The notes under the pieces were generated by a model. It ran no database searches, had not been told where the DNA came from, and worked only from the letters and a program-made list of their open reading frames with translations. Source: Cryptomeria japonica (Eukaryota > Streptophyta > Pinopsida > Cupressales > Cupressaceae). Taken from it: 64,000 nucleotides of DNA. Positions 35,577 through 47,300 of the stretch are shown in pieces. The translations under genes and the position numbers were made by a program. Location: contig NC_081415.1 in assembly GCF_030272615.1 (NCBI RefSeq), positions 598,055,335-598,119,334 on the forward strand. Reading direction: 5' to 3'. Each line of letters starts with the position of its first letter. The stretch's first letter is position 1.

Positions 35577-37799
35577 TAGAGGCACATGCTCCGTATGACA
35601 AACAGTGGACATATGTAGTTTGACATGTTGTAGTTAGCCTGCGGGCCATACTTAGGACAGACAGTCCGATTTTGTACTCCGATATTATTATGATATGTGA
35701 TATGAAATGCATCGACATGATGGCATGCAATGTGTTATGAATTGTATTATTTTCTATGGATGGATGATTTATGCACTTGTTTATGAACATGTATGGATGT
35801 ATTTTTATGTATTTTGGATGTATTTATGAAATGAAATGGATAAAATACGTGATGTAAGATGTGATAGAATGCAAATGTACTAACCAAATGTATGCAGGAT
35901 GCAACATATGTTTTTGGAGATCAGAGCACTAGACCGAACTGACTATCCGACCGGACAGAAGAAGTGTTAGAAGAAATGAGACAGGGGAGAGTTAGAGATG
36001 AAGAAAAACTTGCTTTCAGTAATGCACTTTGTAGGTGAGAACCTTTATTTTTATGTAGCAAAATGGATGTGTAGCATCATGGTATTGAAGGCCAGAGCTG
36101 AAATGCAACCCTTTTTGCAAAAGACAGATACATCATAGACAAACGACAATCACAATCAAAAAAGAAAGAGACCATGAGCCATCCCAATCACTCTAAAACA
36201 CTCAGTGACATCATCGAGCAACATAGGAACATGATCGAAGATAAATCAATAAAAAGATAAGACTCACAAATTCAAGCAAATCAAACAAACATCTTGATCT
36301 TCATTGTCAAAAGTTGAAAGTGCTGATAGGACGATCATGATGTCTGGTTTCAGGAAATGCGGTACCCCGTCTAAGATAGGACATAGTCTAGTTTCGAGTA
36401 TACCACACCTTGTATAAGACCCATGATAATAGGAACAAGGACAAATGATGTTGATACTGATATTCGATTGATATGACAATTGTGATCAGTTTGAATGTTT
36501 GGTTTTGATTGAAAAAGTTCATCTGGTTAAAGCATGATTTCAGGAAAGCACAGTGTTGGATTGATTGTCGTTGGATGTATGCTCAGTGACTTGTCTTATG
36601 CACAAAAGGGATAATTTATTGCAAAATGTTTGTTTTTTAGGGATTTTTTTTTTTGGATTATTTCAGTACATTTTTTGGTTTTTTTGGATTATTTCAGGAC
36701 ATTTTTCAATTTTTATGACTTTTTTTAGGACATTATTTGATTTTTATGAATTTTTTCAGGACATTATTCGATTTTTATGAATTTTTTTCAGGACATTTTT
36801 CAATTTTTACGAATTTATTTCAGGACATTATTCAATTTTTTATGAATTTATTTCAAATTTTGCCCCCAGTGTCTAGCAAGGCAAGGAATATGACAAATGG
36901 ATAAATAGGCTTTCTGAAATGTTGGTGGATAGAGGGGAGACAAAGGCCTTTTATCATGGAGAGAATATGGATGCAATTTTCAAGGGCTATTGTGTGATGG
37001 GACAAGAGACTGGATATGACAATGTAAAGCAGTGACATGGCATGAGGGACAGGTCAAGAGGTTTTTGAAAAACATGTTTTGCATTTCACGTCCTTATGTT
37101 AGATCAATGATCAAGGAATGAAAAAGAGTGTATGGATAGTGATAAGATATGGATAGGATAAGCAAGACCAAGAATGGATAAGGGACATGGACTGAAGGTA
37201 GGGATTGGCTAAGGGATAGTGGCAGAAAGATGCAATACGCTAGGGAATATGGATGAAAGGTTATAATAAGCAAATGGATAAATGACCAAAAGCTATGATA
37301 GACTAAAAGCTGCAAACAAGATGCCTGATGCTCATGATGATTCTCAGCCTTGTCAAGATCAAAGGTGGAAAGAGGAAATGGACGTGAGGGACAATAGGAT
37401 ATGAAGGGGTAATGACATGGTATGATAGGATAATGAAGGGCAATAGGATATGAAGGAAGAGATCTGCCCCCAAGTGTGGTGTGCAAGAAGTTCATAAATT
37501 ACGCATGATACCTATTTACCAGGTTTTCATCACAGTACTTGCCCAAGGTGCCTGTTTGCCAGGTTTTCACCAATGGACGACTTATTTTTCTTTTTTTTTG
37601 TCTTTTGTTTTTTACTTCTTTTTTTTTTGACTTTTTCAAGAGAAGATGGACACATGATAAGAGATGGAAGAAGGACTCAAACATCTTTTTGTTTGGATAG
37701 TAGCCTTGAAAAAAAAATGGACCATGACCTTTAAAAAGTATGCTCAAAGACATTGGTAGGATAAGGACATGGAAAATGAGATGAAACTAAGGCAAGGTT
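35577..37799. other. P2 internal non-coding region
   Basis: Collinear with P1 7742-9858. It contains a minisatellite (36640-36860), A/G-rich runs made of AAGGATAGG-like repeats (37090-37480), and two TGCCAGGTTTTCA/TACCAGGTTTTCA copies near 37515-37570. Minus-strand ORFs rich in Ser, Pro, Tyr and His follow from base composition, and I do not regard them as genes. Confidence 0.6.
36640..36860. repeat. Minisatellite, about 32-bp unit (P family)
   Basis: The unit TTTATGAATTTTTTTCAGGA plus CATTATTCGAT recurs about six times. It is the inverted counterpart of 8534-8760 in P1. Confidence 0.8.
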
Positions 37800-38531
37800 T
37801 TATGCAAAGGATTGGATCAAAGGGATAGAAGGATGGAAAATATGAATTGGATAATGGATAGGGTATTGGAAGAATTGGGCTTCACTAGATGGAAATGAAG
37901 GCAAGATCAACATTGGCACACACCTTGAGGGGTGATGGACTGATGGAGGAAAGATGTATTTTGGATATTGAGATTTTGACAAAGGAAAGGCTATGGATTT
38001 TGGGACATAAGGGCTCAAAATGGATGAAGAAGGTAATGAAGGAATAGACTTGGAAGGTTTGGATGGAGGAATAGCAATTTTGGATGCCAAGTTGGATGTT
38101 TCTTTAGGCTTTTGTGCTTCAAGGAGCTACTTAGGGATCCACATGGTTTTTGATTTTTCATGCTTTTGTGGTTCCTTGGAGTGCATTGCTTGCACAAGGG
38201 ATTTAGGAACCCACATAGATTTTGACTTTGCTTTATTTTGCTCAGTGGACCTTTGTGGCCTTCTGGATATTTCTTTTTCTTTATAGATCAATTTGTTCTT
38301 TGTTTTGACATGTCGATTATATTGGACATGTTGATCTTTGAATACAAGTGGATTGCTAGACATATGATTCTTATACTTGGCATCCAAATTGCTTGGAAGA
38401 GGGAATGATATGGAGGCATGTGGGATGGATGGAAGGTTCTCCAAGATGTGTGCCTTTTCTGATGTTGCATAAGAGATGGAGGGATATAGGGACCTAGAAT
38501 GGATGGAAGCGATGATGGGGAAGGTGGACAT
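37800..38531 (-). pseudogene. Shifted-frame extension of the P2 sense ORF
   Basis: Immediately after, and overlapping, the 770-codon ORF, a different frame is open over 38531-38127 and, after one stop, to 37800. It encodes a Lys/Ser/Pro-rich sequence with a repeated motif, SKSMWVPK and SKTMWIPK, about 30 residues apart, then a Ser/Pro-rich region (PPSKPSKSIPSLPSSS). The same composition continues across the frame change, which suggests that the ancestral protein was about 900-950 residues and that a frameshift near 38460-38530 truncated it. Function unknown. Confidence 0.5.
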
Positions 38532-40600
38532 TTGGATTTTGACTTTGAAGGGATACCAACGCCTTGAGTGTGAGCTCTATAGCCATGACCATTAGTATAC
38601 TCTTTGATATGGAGGGGTTCTTTCTCATGAAGGTCTACCCCTTTACCTTTATGAATATGTTGACTTGTTGGATACTCTTTTCTTTGGGAAGAAGACGCAA
38701 GTCCATTATGAGTTGGATAAGATATGAGAGAAATAATGAGATCTTGAAGTGGATCGGATTGCACCAAAGTGGAAGAACCCATTATGCATGTTGAGGGTTC
38801 ATGAACATCTTGCACTGACACATTAGAATCATGAGGGGGATTAGGATCATGAGAGGGACTAGGATTGTATTGTTGACATGGTTCAATGATAGGCTCTTCA
38901 AGAGATGGAATGGGAGAAATAATGGGATCATCAAAAGAAACGAGATCTTGGAGTGTATATGGAGCATTAGGACAAGGAGATAGAGGAACAAGTGGATCTT
39001 GTGGAGGATTTGAAGGAATAATTTGATCTTGACAAGGAGGAAGATCATTGGATTCCTCTTTAAAGGTACTTTGCTCTTGACTTTCAATGGGATCATCATA
39101 AAGGATGGAAAGGATATCTGGAATGTCAATGGGATTTGAAAGGACATTGTGTTCATGAAATGGAAGGGGATCGTTTGGGATTGGATGGACTGGAATATCT
39201 TGATCTTGCTGAGGGAATGGAGTGTCAATAGGACTTTGGATAGGATGGACAAGAATAGGGGAATCGTCATGAGTGTCTGGGAACATGGGGTCCTGGTCAA
39301 CAATTGGATGGGATGATAAGGTTTCAAGATCTTGATCTTGATTTGTTTTAAGACATGTTTCTTCATGCTCTAAATTATCCTCTTGACATGGGGTTGGACT
39401 TTGGATATGCATGGAGGATTCTGACAAGGAATCAATGTTTTGACATGAAGGAAATGCACTTTGAACATTTGTGATGGATTCTGACAAGGAATCAATGCTT
39501 GAACATGAGGAAGAGGGACTTGGAATGGGGTCCTCTAAAATAGGTAATGGCAATAAAGTGCATGGTGGCATTGGATCTTGTATTTCTGAAACATGACAAG
39601 GATGTGCATCATGAATTGGATTATCATGGCAAGCAATTATGGATAGCTCTTGGGTAATTGCATCCTTGGGTGTGTTGTTTGATGAGGACAATATAGAAGG
39701 TTCTTGTGAAACTTCTAAAGGTGTAGGGATAGATGCCACTGGAGAGTCAATTTGTTTATCGGGGGATGAGGCATTGCTAGACATAAGTGTATTATCTTGA
39801 TCTTCCTCAATAAACTCACTTGGTAGTTTCCTTAAGAGCCTTGCAATAAAACCACCTTTCTTTCGAGGTTTTGACATAGTTCTATCTGGAATTTGAACTT
39901 GTTTGGAAAGGAGTTCATCTTGGTTTGATGTCATGTTTTGATTTTGAACTAGATGTTGCTCAAATTGGTTTGACATGTTCAAAATTTGGCTTGGTGCATG
40001 TTGCAAGTTTTGTTTTTGAATTTGTGATTGTGGTTGCTGACATTGATATGTTGATTGAACTTGTTGATATTCCACCATTGGTTGAACCATTTTTTGACAT
40101 TGTATAGTTGGTTGGACATATTGTTGAAATTGGACCATTGGTTGAACCATTGATTGTGATGGTTGAAAATCTGATTGATAGTAAACACCTTCTTGTTCTT
40201 GTTGTGGAGGCACATAATGTTGAAATTGATGTTGTCTATTTTCTTGAAATTGTTTCATCATCTCTATTTGTGAGAGGAGAGCTGGTATGTCTGATCGTTC
40301 AAGAAGAGATCTTACATCAATTGGCTCGATATTTGGATTTCGACCTGGAAATTTTTGAAACATTTTGGACACTTGTGATCTATTCTTCACAATGTTTTTC
40401 ACTTTTTGTTCCAATATCTCATTTTCTTGAGCTAGCTTCTCCTCTAGTTTTTGTATTTGGACATTTACATCATCATGATAAGTTTGATCCAAGTTCTGAG
40501 ACATGTAGAGATTGGATTGACATGATTCATTGCTCAATTGTGATGACATGGCTTCGTAAGAAGGTTGAGACCTCATTTCAACAAACATGTCACTATGCAA
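38288..40600 (-). CDS. P2 sense ORF, 770 codons, unknown function
   Basis: This is the longest open frame in the window and lies in the sense direction of P2. Residues about 45-75 form a heptad-like coiled coil (IQKLEEKLAQENEILEQKVK). Then come KFPGRNPNIEPIDVRSLLER and a Gln-rich segment with repeated QxMVQPMVxxQQ blocks (residues 130-220), a basic patch (KPRKKGGFIARLLRKLP, about 265) and a long acidic Asp/Pro/Ser/Ile-rich region with repeated PIPSLEEPI- and QDPMPP-like phrases. No transmembrane segment, zinc knuckle or enzyme motif is visible. It could be a diverged Gag-like or accessory protein, but I do not recognise a family. The last residues may be out of the ancestral frame. Confidence 0.6.
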   Translation of the reverse strand: MHSDMFVEMRSQPSYEAMSSQLSNESCQSNLYMSQNLDQTYHDDVNVQIQKLEEKLAQENEILEQKVKNIVKNRSQVSKMFQKFPGRNPNIEPIDVRSLLERSDIPALLSQIEMMKQFQENRQHQFQHYVPPQQEQEGVYYQSDFQPSQSMVQPMVQFQQYVQPTIQCQKMVQPMVEYQQVQSTYQCQQPQSQIQKQNLQHAPSQILNMSNQFEQHLVQNQNMTSNQDELLSKQVQIPDRTMSKPRKKGGFIARLLRKLPSEFIEEDQDNTLMSSNASSPDKQIDSPVASIPTPLEVSQEPSILSSSNNTPKDAITQELSIIACHDNPIHDAHPCHVSEIQDPMPPCTLLPLPILEDPIPSPSSSCSSIDSLSESITNVQSAFPSCQNIDSLSESSMHIQSPTPCQEDNLEHEETCLKTNQDQDLETLSSHPIVDQDPMFPDTHDDSPILVHPIQSPIDTPFPQQDQDIPVHPIPNDPLPFHEHNVLSNPIDIPDILSILYDDPIESQEQSTFKEESNDLPPCQDQIIPSNPPQDPLVPLSPCPNAPYTLQDLVSFDDPIISPIPSLEEPIIEPCQQYNPSPSHDPNPPHDSNVSVQDVHEPSTCIMGSSTLVQSDPLQDLIISLISYPTHNGLASSSQRKEYPTSQHIHKGKGVDLHEKEPLHIKEYTNGHGYRAHTQGVGIPSKSKSKCPPSPSSLPSILGPYIPPSLMQHQKRHTSWRTFHPSHMPPYHSLFQAIWMPSIRIICLAIHLYSKINMSNIIDMSKQRTN

Positions 40601-42664
40601 ATGTAATATTTTTGGAATTTTTTTTTTTCAAGGATGATGTATGATATGCAACTAAATGCAAACTAAACAGATGGAAATGCAATCTATGGCAAGAATGCAA
40701 CCTATGTTTTTGGTTATTTTTGAAGATTTTGACAAACTTATGAATGCAAATCTAAAAGAGGGACCCTTAGGAAATTGAAATGATGTCTAGACCTCAAAGG
40801 ACAAAAGGACTAAGTGACAAAGGACAAGATGACAATGTCTCCCCTATATGCTTGGATACTAAGCTAGGTTTGATGAAAATGACATGGGTGATAAAAGGAA
40901 AAAGGGTTTGATAAGGTCTAGACTTCCTAACAATGACTTAGGGTTTATCAAAGATTTGGATTACTCAAGTATGACAAGACCTAGCTTTGACACTATATGC
41001 AAAGGGACAATTGCTATGCAAGCAATCCTAATATGATAATGACTTAAGCTTAATAATGGGACCTAGGGTATGCAAACATGAATGTATGACAATGATATTA
41101 CTCTAATGCAAGAGGACATATGCAAATGGATGACTCTTATTGACATGCAAAGGAATATGACCTAAATGAAACTTAACCTTGATAGTTGACAATGAACTTG
41201 CAAAATGCAAACCTAGGATGAACCTAAATATAAGTGACATGAATGTTGAGACAAGATTTTGACAAATGTTTGACAACCATGTTTGCAAGTGTTTGAACTT
41301 TGTTGGACGTTTGTTGGATAAATGTCTCTTGTGTTTAACCTTCTTTTGAATCAATTTGTCTTGTTTTTTTGAAATGGGATGCAATTCAACTTTTGACAAT
41401 CAAAGAATACAAGATATTGCAACTTAGACTCAATACAATCATGCTCATGCATAGATTTCTTATGGTAGGCAAGGACATTAGGTACTTGAGAGGTAGACTC
41501 ATTATGAGATTCAAGGAGAATACATAGATGCTTGACCCCACGGGCTCCCCTCCATGGCACTCACTTCTCAGGGCAGCCAAGCATCAGTCCCCATGGAAAT
41601 CTCCCCATGGTGAACTTAGTATCTCTTCCAAGAATCCGAACTTGTCCTTCTCAAGCAACTAGAAGGGTTTTTGGCCTCTAAAAACAAGGTATTTAGTAAG
41701 GATTTCTGTTAAGCATTACTCCTTGATGTCACGCAAGCGTGATTGAGACATTAAGCCCATCAAGATACCAAACAAATGTAGTCGCGCAAGCATGATTTAG
41801 ACCAAGAGGCCCTACTTAGATGTTGATATGAGAAAGAGTTCAAGGGTCATCACTTCCCAAGTAACTGCAATTCCCACGTAACACTTCCTTCAAAGCTTTC
41901 ACTCATCGGGTATTTTTTTATAGTGAGTTAGAATGCCAAGGAATTCTAGCCATACTCACTTTGGGTCGTTCCCTTCTCACGATTATTACTTGCTTGCAAA
42001 AGCAAAGTGGTCGGGAAGGCAGGCCCTCTAAATGTGACACACAATCAACAACACAAGCATGGTATCGAAGATCTGGATTTCTGATCACCCTATGAAGGAT
42101 GAGAGCATACTCTCCTACTCCAATGTCACACTTAACAATCAAAGCAAAAAAATGTTCATTCCAACCTATTTATAAATCACTAAGTGCCTAATTAAAAATC
42201 ATAAACACAAAAGTTTGGTTGTTTCTCCAAGGCAACCTGCAAAACCCAAGTTAGAGGTTTGGTTTGTTGTCTTTGACCATCGATTCTGCATAACACATGT
42301 TATTAGTTTGATTTGTAGTCTTTGCCATGCGTATGCTAAGATTTTGCACAAATAATTAGTACCAAAATCCAAAGCATAGAAAACAGAATGCAAAAACACA
42401 ACAAATTTCAAGTAAACACTGCATTTTTTACCTCTGTTCTGGACTTTACACAGGTGCAGAAGTCATGACAGAAGCGTAGAATGTTTGACACAAGCGCAGA
42501 ATGTCCCCTACACAAGCGTAGAATGTCTGACACAGGCGCAAGTTGTCTTACACAGGCGTAGAAGTGTCCAGAATACCCTGCACGGCCCTGTTTTTGGGTT
42601 TTTGACCTGCAAATCAACTTCAAAGCACTCAAAAACATAGTAAAGGGATTAGAAGGTTAGTTTT
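40601..42664 (-). other. P2 leader region
   Basis: About 2 kb between the primer site and the 770-codon ORF. Short ORFs occur, but none with a family match. Near the LTR end it holds a six-copy repeat cluster (42425-42575). By position it would be a long 5' untranslated leader, where packaging signals would be expected. Confidence 0.55.
42425..42575. repeat. ACACAAGCGCAGAATGT tandem cluster near the P2 5' end
   Basis: Six imperfect copies of a unit of about 24 bp (ACACAAGCGYAGAATGTCTG) stand in one orientation. Their core is the same as in the clusters upstream of the antisense ORF, so the motif sits at both ends of the P2 interior. Confidence 0.7.
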
Positions 42665-42680
42665 CATGTCAGGTTCACCA
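42665..42680 (-). other. P2 candidate primer-binding site (not initiator Met)
   Basis: The complement reads TGGTGAACCTGACATG, beginning with the TGG expected opposite a tRNA CCA end, 5 bases inside the 5' LTR. It does not match the initiator Met site used by C1, C2 and C3. I cannot name the tRNA from memory with confidence. Confidence 0.6.
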
Positions 42681-42685
42681 ATTAA

Positions 42686-44353
42686 TGTAGCATAGGAATT
42701 AGGAATCATCAAAGTAATATATAAAAAGACATATTAATCATTATTAGCTCAATCACAAACACACATTGCAATGATCTAATCCTAAGCACACTCAATAGAG
42801 ACATAAAAAAAAAGCATTCAAAAACAAAGATCATGCAAACCATATGACGATTTGGATGCTTCTTCCATGCGGCTCCATTGTTCTTCTTTCCTCTTCAAAT
42901 GGATTTGTGGATCTCACCTACAAGTGCACACATACAATTGAAAGCAAGATGGATATTGGTTTGTTGATCAAGAGTACTAGAAGCATAAATTCGATAGTTT
43001 GATTAGGGATCCAGGGATTGATGAAGATCATCCAATTTATAGAGAAATTGGAGAAATGAACAAATTAGCATGATAGTGATTCGAATAGAAATTCAAATCA
43101 ATAATAGCAAAATTATGACATGTCTATGACAAATTGCTATGCAAAGGCTTATGACAATTCTATGACAAATTTCTATGTCAAGAATTTATGACAATTTATG
43201 ACAAATTCTATGACAAATTTCTATGTCAAGAATTTATGACAATTTATGACAAATTCTATGACAAATTTCTATGTCATTTCCATGAATTTAGGGGAGAAAT
43301 AGGAGGAAATTGAATTTAAGAAATTAGAAAATTAGGAAATTAGAGAATTAAGAATTTAGGAATTAAGAAATTGATGGAAATTAGAAATTAGTGAATTAAT
43401 CAATAATTTTTCATTTATTAATTAATTCATTCACAAAGAGGAATAATTAGCCAATTAAATGAATATTTAATTGTAATGAGAATACTTAGGATAAATAAGG
43501 AATTTATTAATCCTAAAGGAAGAAAATGATAAGCAAGGTTAAATGACTACATCGTGAAACCCTAGAAGGTGAATTAGCAATGCGAGGATGACAATTAGGT
43601 CCTGATTGAAGATAATTAATGTCGATCATGATTTTGAATTGATAAATGACCAATGCGATAAACTATTTGATTGAGAAATGCGCCAATTGACGAGGAACAA
43701 TGACAAATTGATCCAAATTGACATAATTGAGACAGACAACGATTGATGACAAATCGATCGCAAAATGACAAAATTGACAAGTGGACAAGGATCGATGACA
43801 AATAGATTGCAAAACGACAAGATTGAAAATGACCACGATCGATGACAAATCGATCACCAAAATGACAAAATCAAACATGACAACGATCGATGACGAATCG
43901 ATCGTAAAACGACAAGATTGATAAACCGATCGCCAGATGATAAGATTGAAAAGAGGACAAAACCCTAATTAAGATTGACGATGTCCAAAATGATAAGATT
44001 GATGATAAGATTGATAAGAGAGCAACGATTGATGACAAATCAATCACAAGATTGATAGGAGGACAAAACCCTAATTAGGATTGACGATGTCCAAAATGAT
44101 GACAAATTAGCACGCACATTGGTGCAACAAGATAAGATCGATCAAAATCATGACTGGATAATGTTCTCGACAAGACCAAATTTGAGGACGAGATGATTGA
44201 AGAATGTAGAGGAATGACTCGATGTTCGCAAATGATAAAAACCAAGTGCGAATCATAGGAGAAATGTTAATGCGACGCAAAAACCTAAAATGAGGCAATG
44301 CGCAAATGTTAAAGTATGACCTCGCAAGCATTGACCATTTTTAGGTATCTACA
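42686..44353 (-). repeat. P2 5' LTR
   Basis: A 1668-bp LTR nearly identical to 31336-32917. It is longer partly because a segment of about 48 bp around 43190-43250 (AATTTATGACAATTTATGAC type) is tandemly duplicated. Confidence 0.93.
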
Positions 44354-44358
44354 GTAGT

Positions 44359-47300
44359 GTCTCACCTTGACTCATACTCCTACTTGTACATTTATAGACC
44401 TTATTGGCATAGTTTAGTTTACTTTATGGTAATATTTGAATGTAATACAATATACACTGACTCTACTTATATTTCAGATACTTAAAATAACACTTGTTAT
44501 TGATGATCATGGTATGATGGATTTACTCTAATGGTCTCTATATGCACTTACTATGTTAATTGAATTATATGGATTATGGATTTGATTTTGTTATAATTAC
44601 ACTAACCCTATTTCATGATTACATTTGATGAGAAGTTTATGAGATGTATTTGACCATTGTATGACTCTCTTCATGATAGAGATGATGTCACATCACTCAT
44701 TGTGAGTGAGATGTGTCATCACGACTCTCTATCACTTGCTTGCTATATATGTATATATGTTGTACTATCATTTCGTGGTTGCAGGATCTTGCTGGTACCA
44801 GACATCAACTCCACCTGGCTCCACAAGTCTAAGCATGTCTTTAATCCTAATGATTTATGTGGTTCGGAGATGACATGAGTTCCCTTCACATACTCTAGGT
44901 CTAAGTTGTTCACTACGAGTCATCAGTGCCTTGGCATAATTCACCATGTCAGTTAGTAAGCTTGGTCTTCTTGGTGTTGTGAGTATGTTGGTAATCATTG
45001 ATTTATTCAATTATATTTAGACTAATTATTTGATCTTTGATGTGTGGTTCTATAGTTAATAATATTTAATTTAATATTTTAAATTATTGGTTGTGAGCTT
45101 TTAATTATTTGATAATTAATGTTTATTTAGTTTATGATTTTTAATTATTTATTTTAATATTTATCGTTTAATCTTTATTGAGGTTTGATCATTTATTTGA
45201 TATTTAATTATTTATTTATTAATTTAATGTTTATGGTTTAATTATTTATTTGGTATATTTAATTTTAATTTATTTACTATTGATTTATTGTTTAGTTGGT
45301 ATTTATTTATTCATTATTTATTGTTTAATAGTGCTTTTACATTTTTAATTTTGATTAATATTTATTGGTGGCTTTTAATTTATTTATTGAGCCTTGGTTA
45401 TATTATATTTATTTATTTGGTTAGCTTTTATTTTATTAGCCTTGGCAATTTGCATTTAATTATTTATTTGGTTTCTGTTATTATTAGCCCATATTATTTA
45501 ATTGGGCATGACTATCATTGTTTGTGCATTGGTAATTAATACTTTTAATATTTTATCACATTTCTCTTGTTACTTGGTAAATAATATTTTATATCATTTT
45601 AGCTATTTCTCTTGTTACAATAGTAAATGAGTTTATTATGTTTTCTACTAGGATCATTAATTACTATTGGCTTGATTATTTATGAGATCATATTTAATTA
45701 ATAACCTATAGTTTATTTTATATGGGCTTGATTCTATTTATACATTTATAAATAATATTTGCAATATTCTATTTATACATGTGATTAAGTTTTATATTAT
45801 TCCCTAGCTACCATTTATTCTTATTGGTTGTGAATGTATTGGGGAAATAAAGTATAATATATGATGGGTAGGTAAGATATATTGTTTTAAGGAATATTTT
45901 AATTGATTCTCGTGGAGGCTAGGGTTTTGGTTTATTGTATGGCTTTTTATTTTGTTTACTGAGATGGTTTTTCAGGTTGCCTCTTCTGTGAAAAATTCTA
46001 TGCATTTTTCTTTGGCTCTTGGATTTTGGCTTTGCATTTGGATTTTGCTTGAGCTTGGTTGATTTGCTTTTGGATTGGATTTGGGGAAACTCTTCTTTAG
46101 CTTCATTCCATAATACGAGTTGCAGGTTGGAGTTCTATTCTTTTGTATTTTTGGTTTTCAACATTTTTTTTCTCCATGTTTGCATACTGTCTTTTGGGAG
46201 ATGGGTTGAATAATTTATATTTTATAGTTCATATAGCTTGGAAATAAATATTCGGGGAAAAAGCTATGTTGTATATAGATGTTATTATAGTTTGATTAAA
46301 TATATTTTTGAAGTCTTTTCTCTGAGTTTAGGCTGATTCACGACCCTGCAATATTCTTCTCTGTGAACAAGTTGGTTTGGTTTGGCTATGAGTGAATTAA
46401 GCATCCCTTGTAAGTCTTAAGGCCGATTGATGAGCGCTTGAGTTATATTGGAGTCTTTGTGAGTTTCTAGAGTATATTGTCGTGAAGAAAGTTTTATCAA
46501 AATCTCAGAGTTTTGTATGAGTTGAATTATTTTGTTTGTGCCCTTTTATTTCTTTGTTCTTGGCATCTCCATTTATGCATTTTTTGAACCCTTTGGTTAA
46601 GAACTTGGTTTTATTTTTGTGCCAAAAGTTTCTATGATTTTTCTGTCATTTTGAGTAAATGTGCTATTTCAGTATATGCACCACTTTATTAGGTGTATGC
46701 ATTGTTTAGGAATGCATATGCGCTTTATGTTACTGAGTATGCATTGTCTAAATTGTCATATGCATTGTTTAATAACAAAAGTGATGTAAAACTATATATG
46801 TGTTGTAGGAAATTGTAAATGCACTGAACAATATTGTATACGTGTTGATCAGTTTGGTAAATATGCTAAACAATATTGTATAAGCGTTGATTAGTTTGGT
46901 AAATGTGCTGAATTGTGCAGTGAAAGCGTTGTTCTGCCCAATTAATGTATTTTGATTAGTTTTTCTTATTTTGCCTTATTTTTTTGATTTGATTTTTGTA
47001 CCAGAGGCATGATTTGAGTTTGTTGATGATTTCTAGATTTACACTTGACCATATTTGATATATTTCATTGGGTTTTATGCTTGATTATATTTCCCATGTT
47101 ATGGTTGTTGTATTAGCACTCTCTCCCATGTTGATGAGCCATGGTTGATGAGTTGGTTACGTTGTTGTTTGGACTAGCAAGTGAGTTGGCCTTGTTGTGG
47201 TATTATATTCCATTTTGATGGTAGACTTAATGGCTTGTTGTGGCCTTTATATTGTTGTTGGCCAAGAGGCTCATTTTGCATTATTTGTTATTGTGGCCAT

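Larger units (their letters stand above)
31336..44353 (-). mobile_element. P2: 13-kb non-autonomous P-family LTR element with two unusual ORFs
   Basis: P2 is bounded by perfect 5-bp duplications gtagt (31331-31335 and 44354-44358). In its own direction (minus) it reads: 5' LTR 42686-44353, candidate primer site, a long leader, a 770-codon sense ORF, non-coding repeats, an antisense PMD ORF, a polypurine tract and the 3' LTR 31336-32917. I see no zinc knuckle, DSG protease, RT YVDD-type motif or integrase anywhere in its 9.8-kb interior. Movement would therefore depend on proteins supplied by another element. The LTRs are nearly identical apart from a tandem duplication and minor changes, so it is the youngest dated insertion here. 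Confidence 0.88.

Noticed and set aside
38564-40644. Plus-strand ORFs opposite the 770-codon ORF, and a minus-strand ORF at 38782-39366 in another frame
   Set aside because: They are shadows of the long minus-strand frame, with Leu/Ile/Phe-rich or low-complexity translations and no independent motif.
44353-44880. Possible host exon after the P2 right end
   Set aside because: The short ORF at 44657 shows no family motif, and the C3 LTR alignment places the whole stretch inside insertion E.
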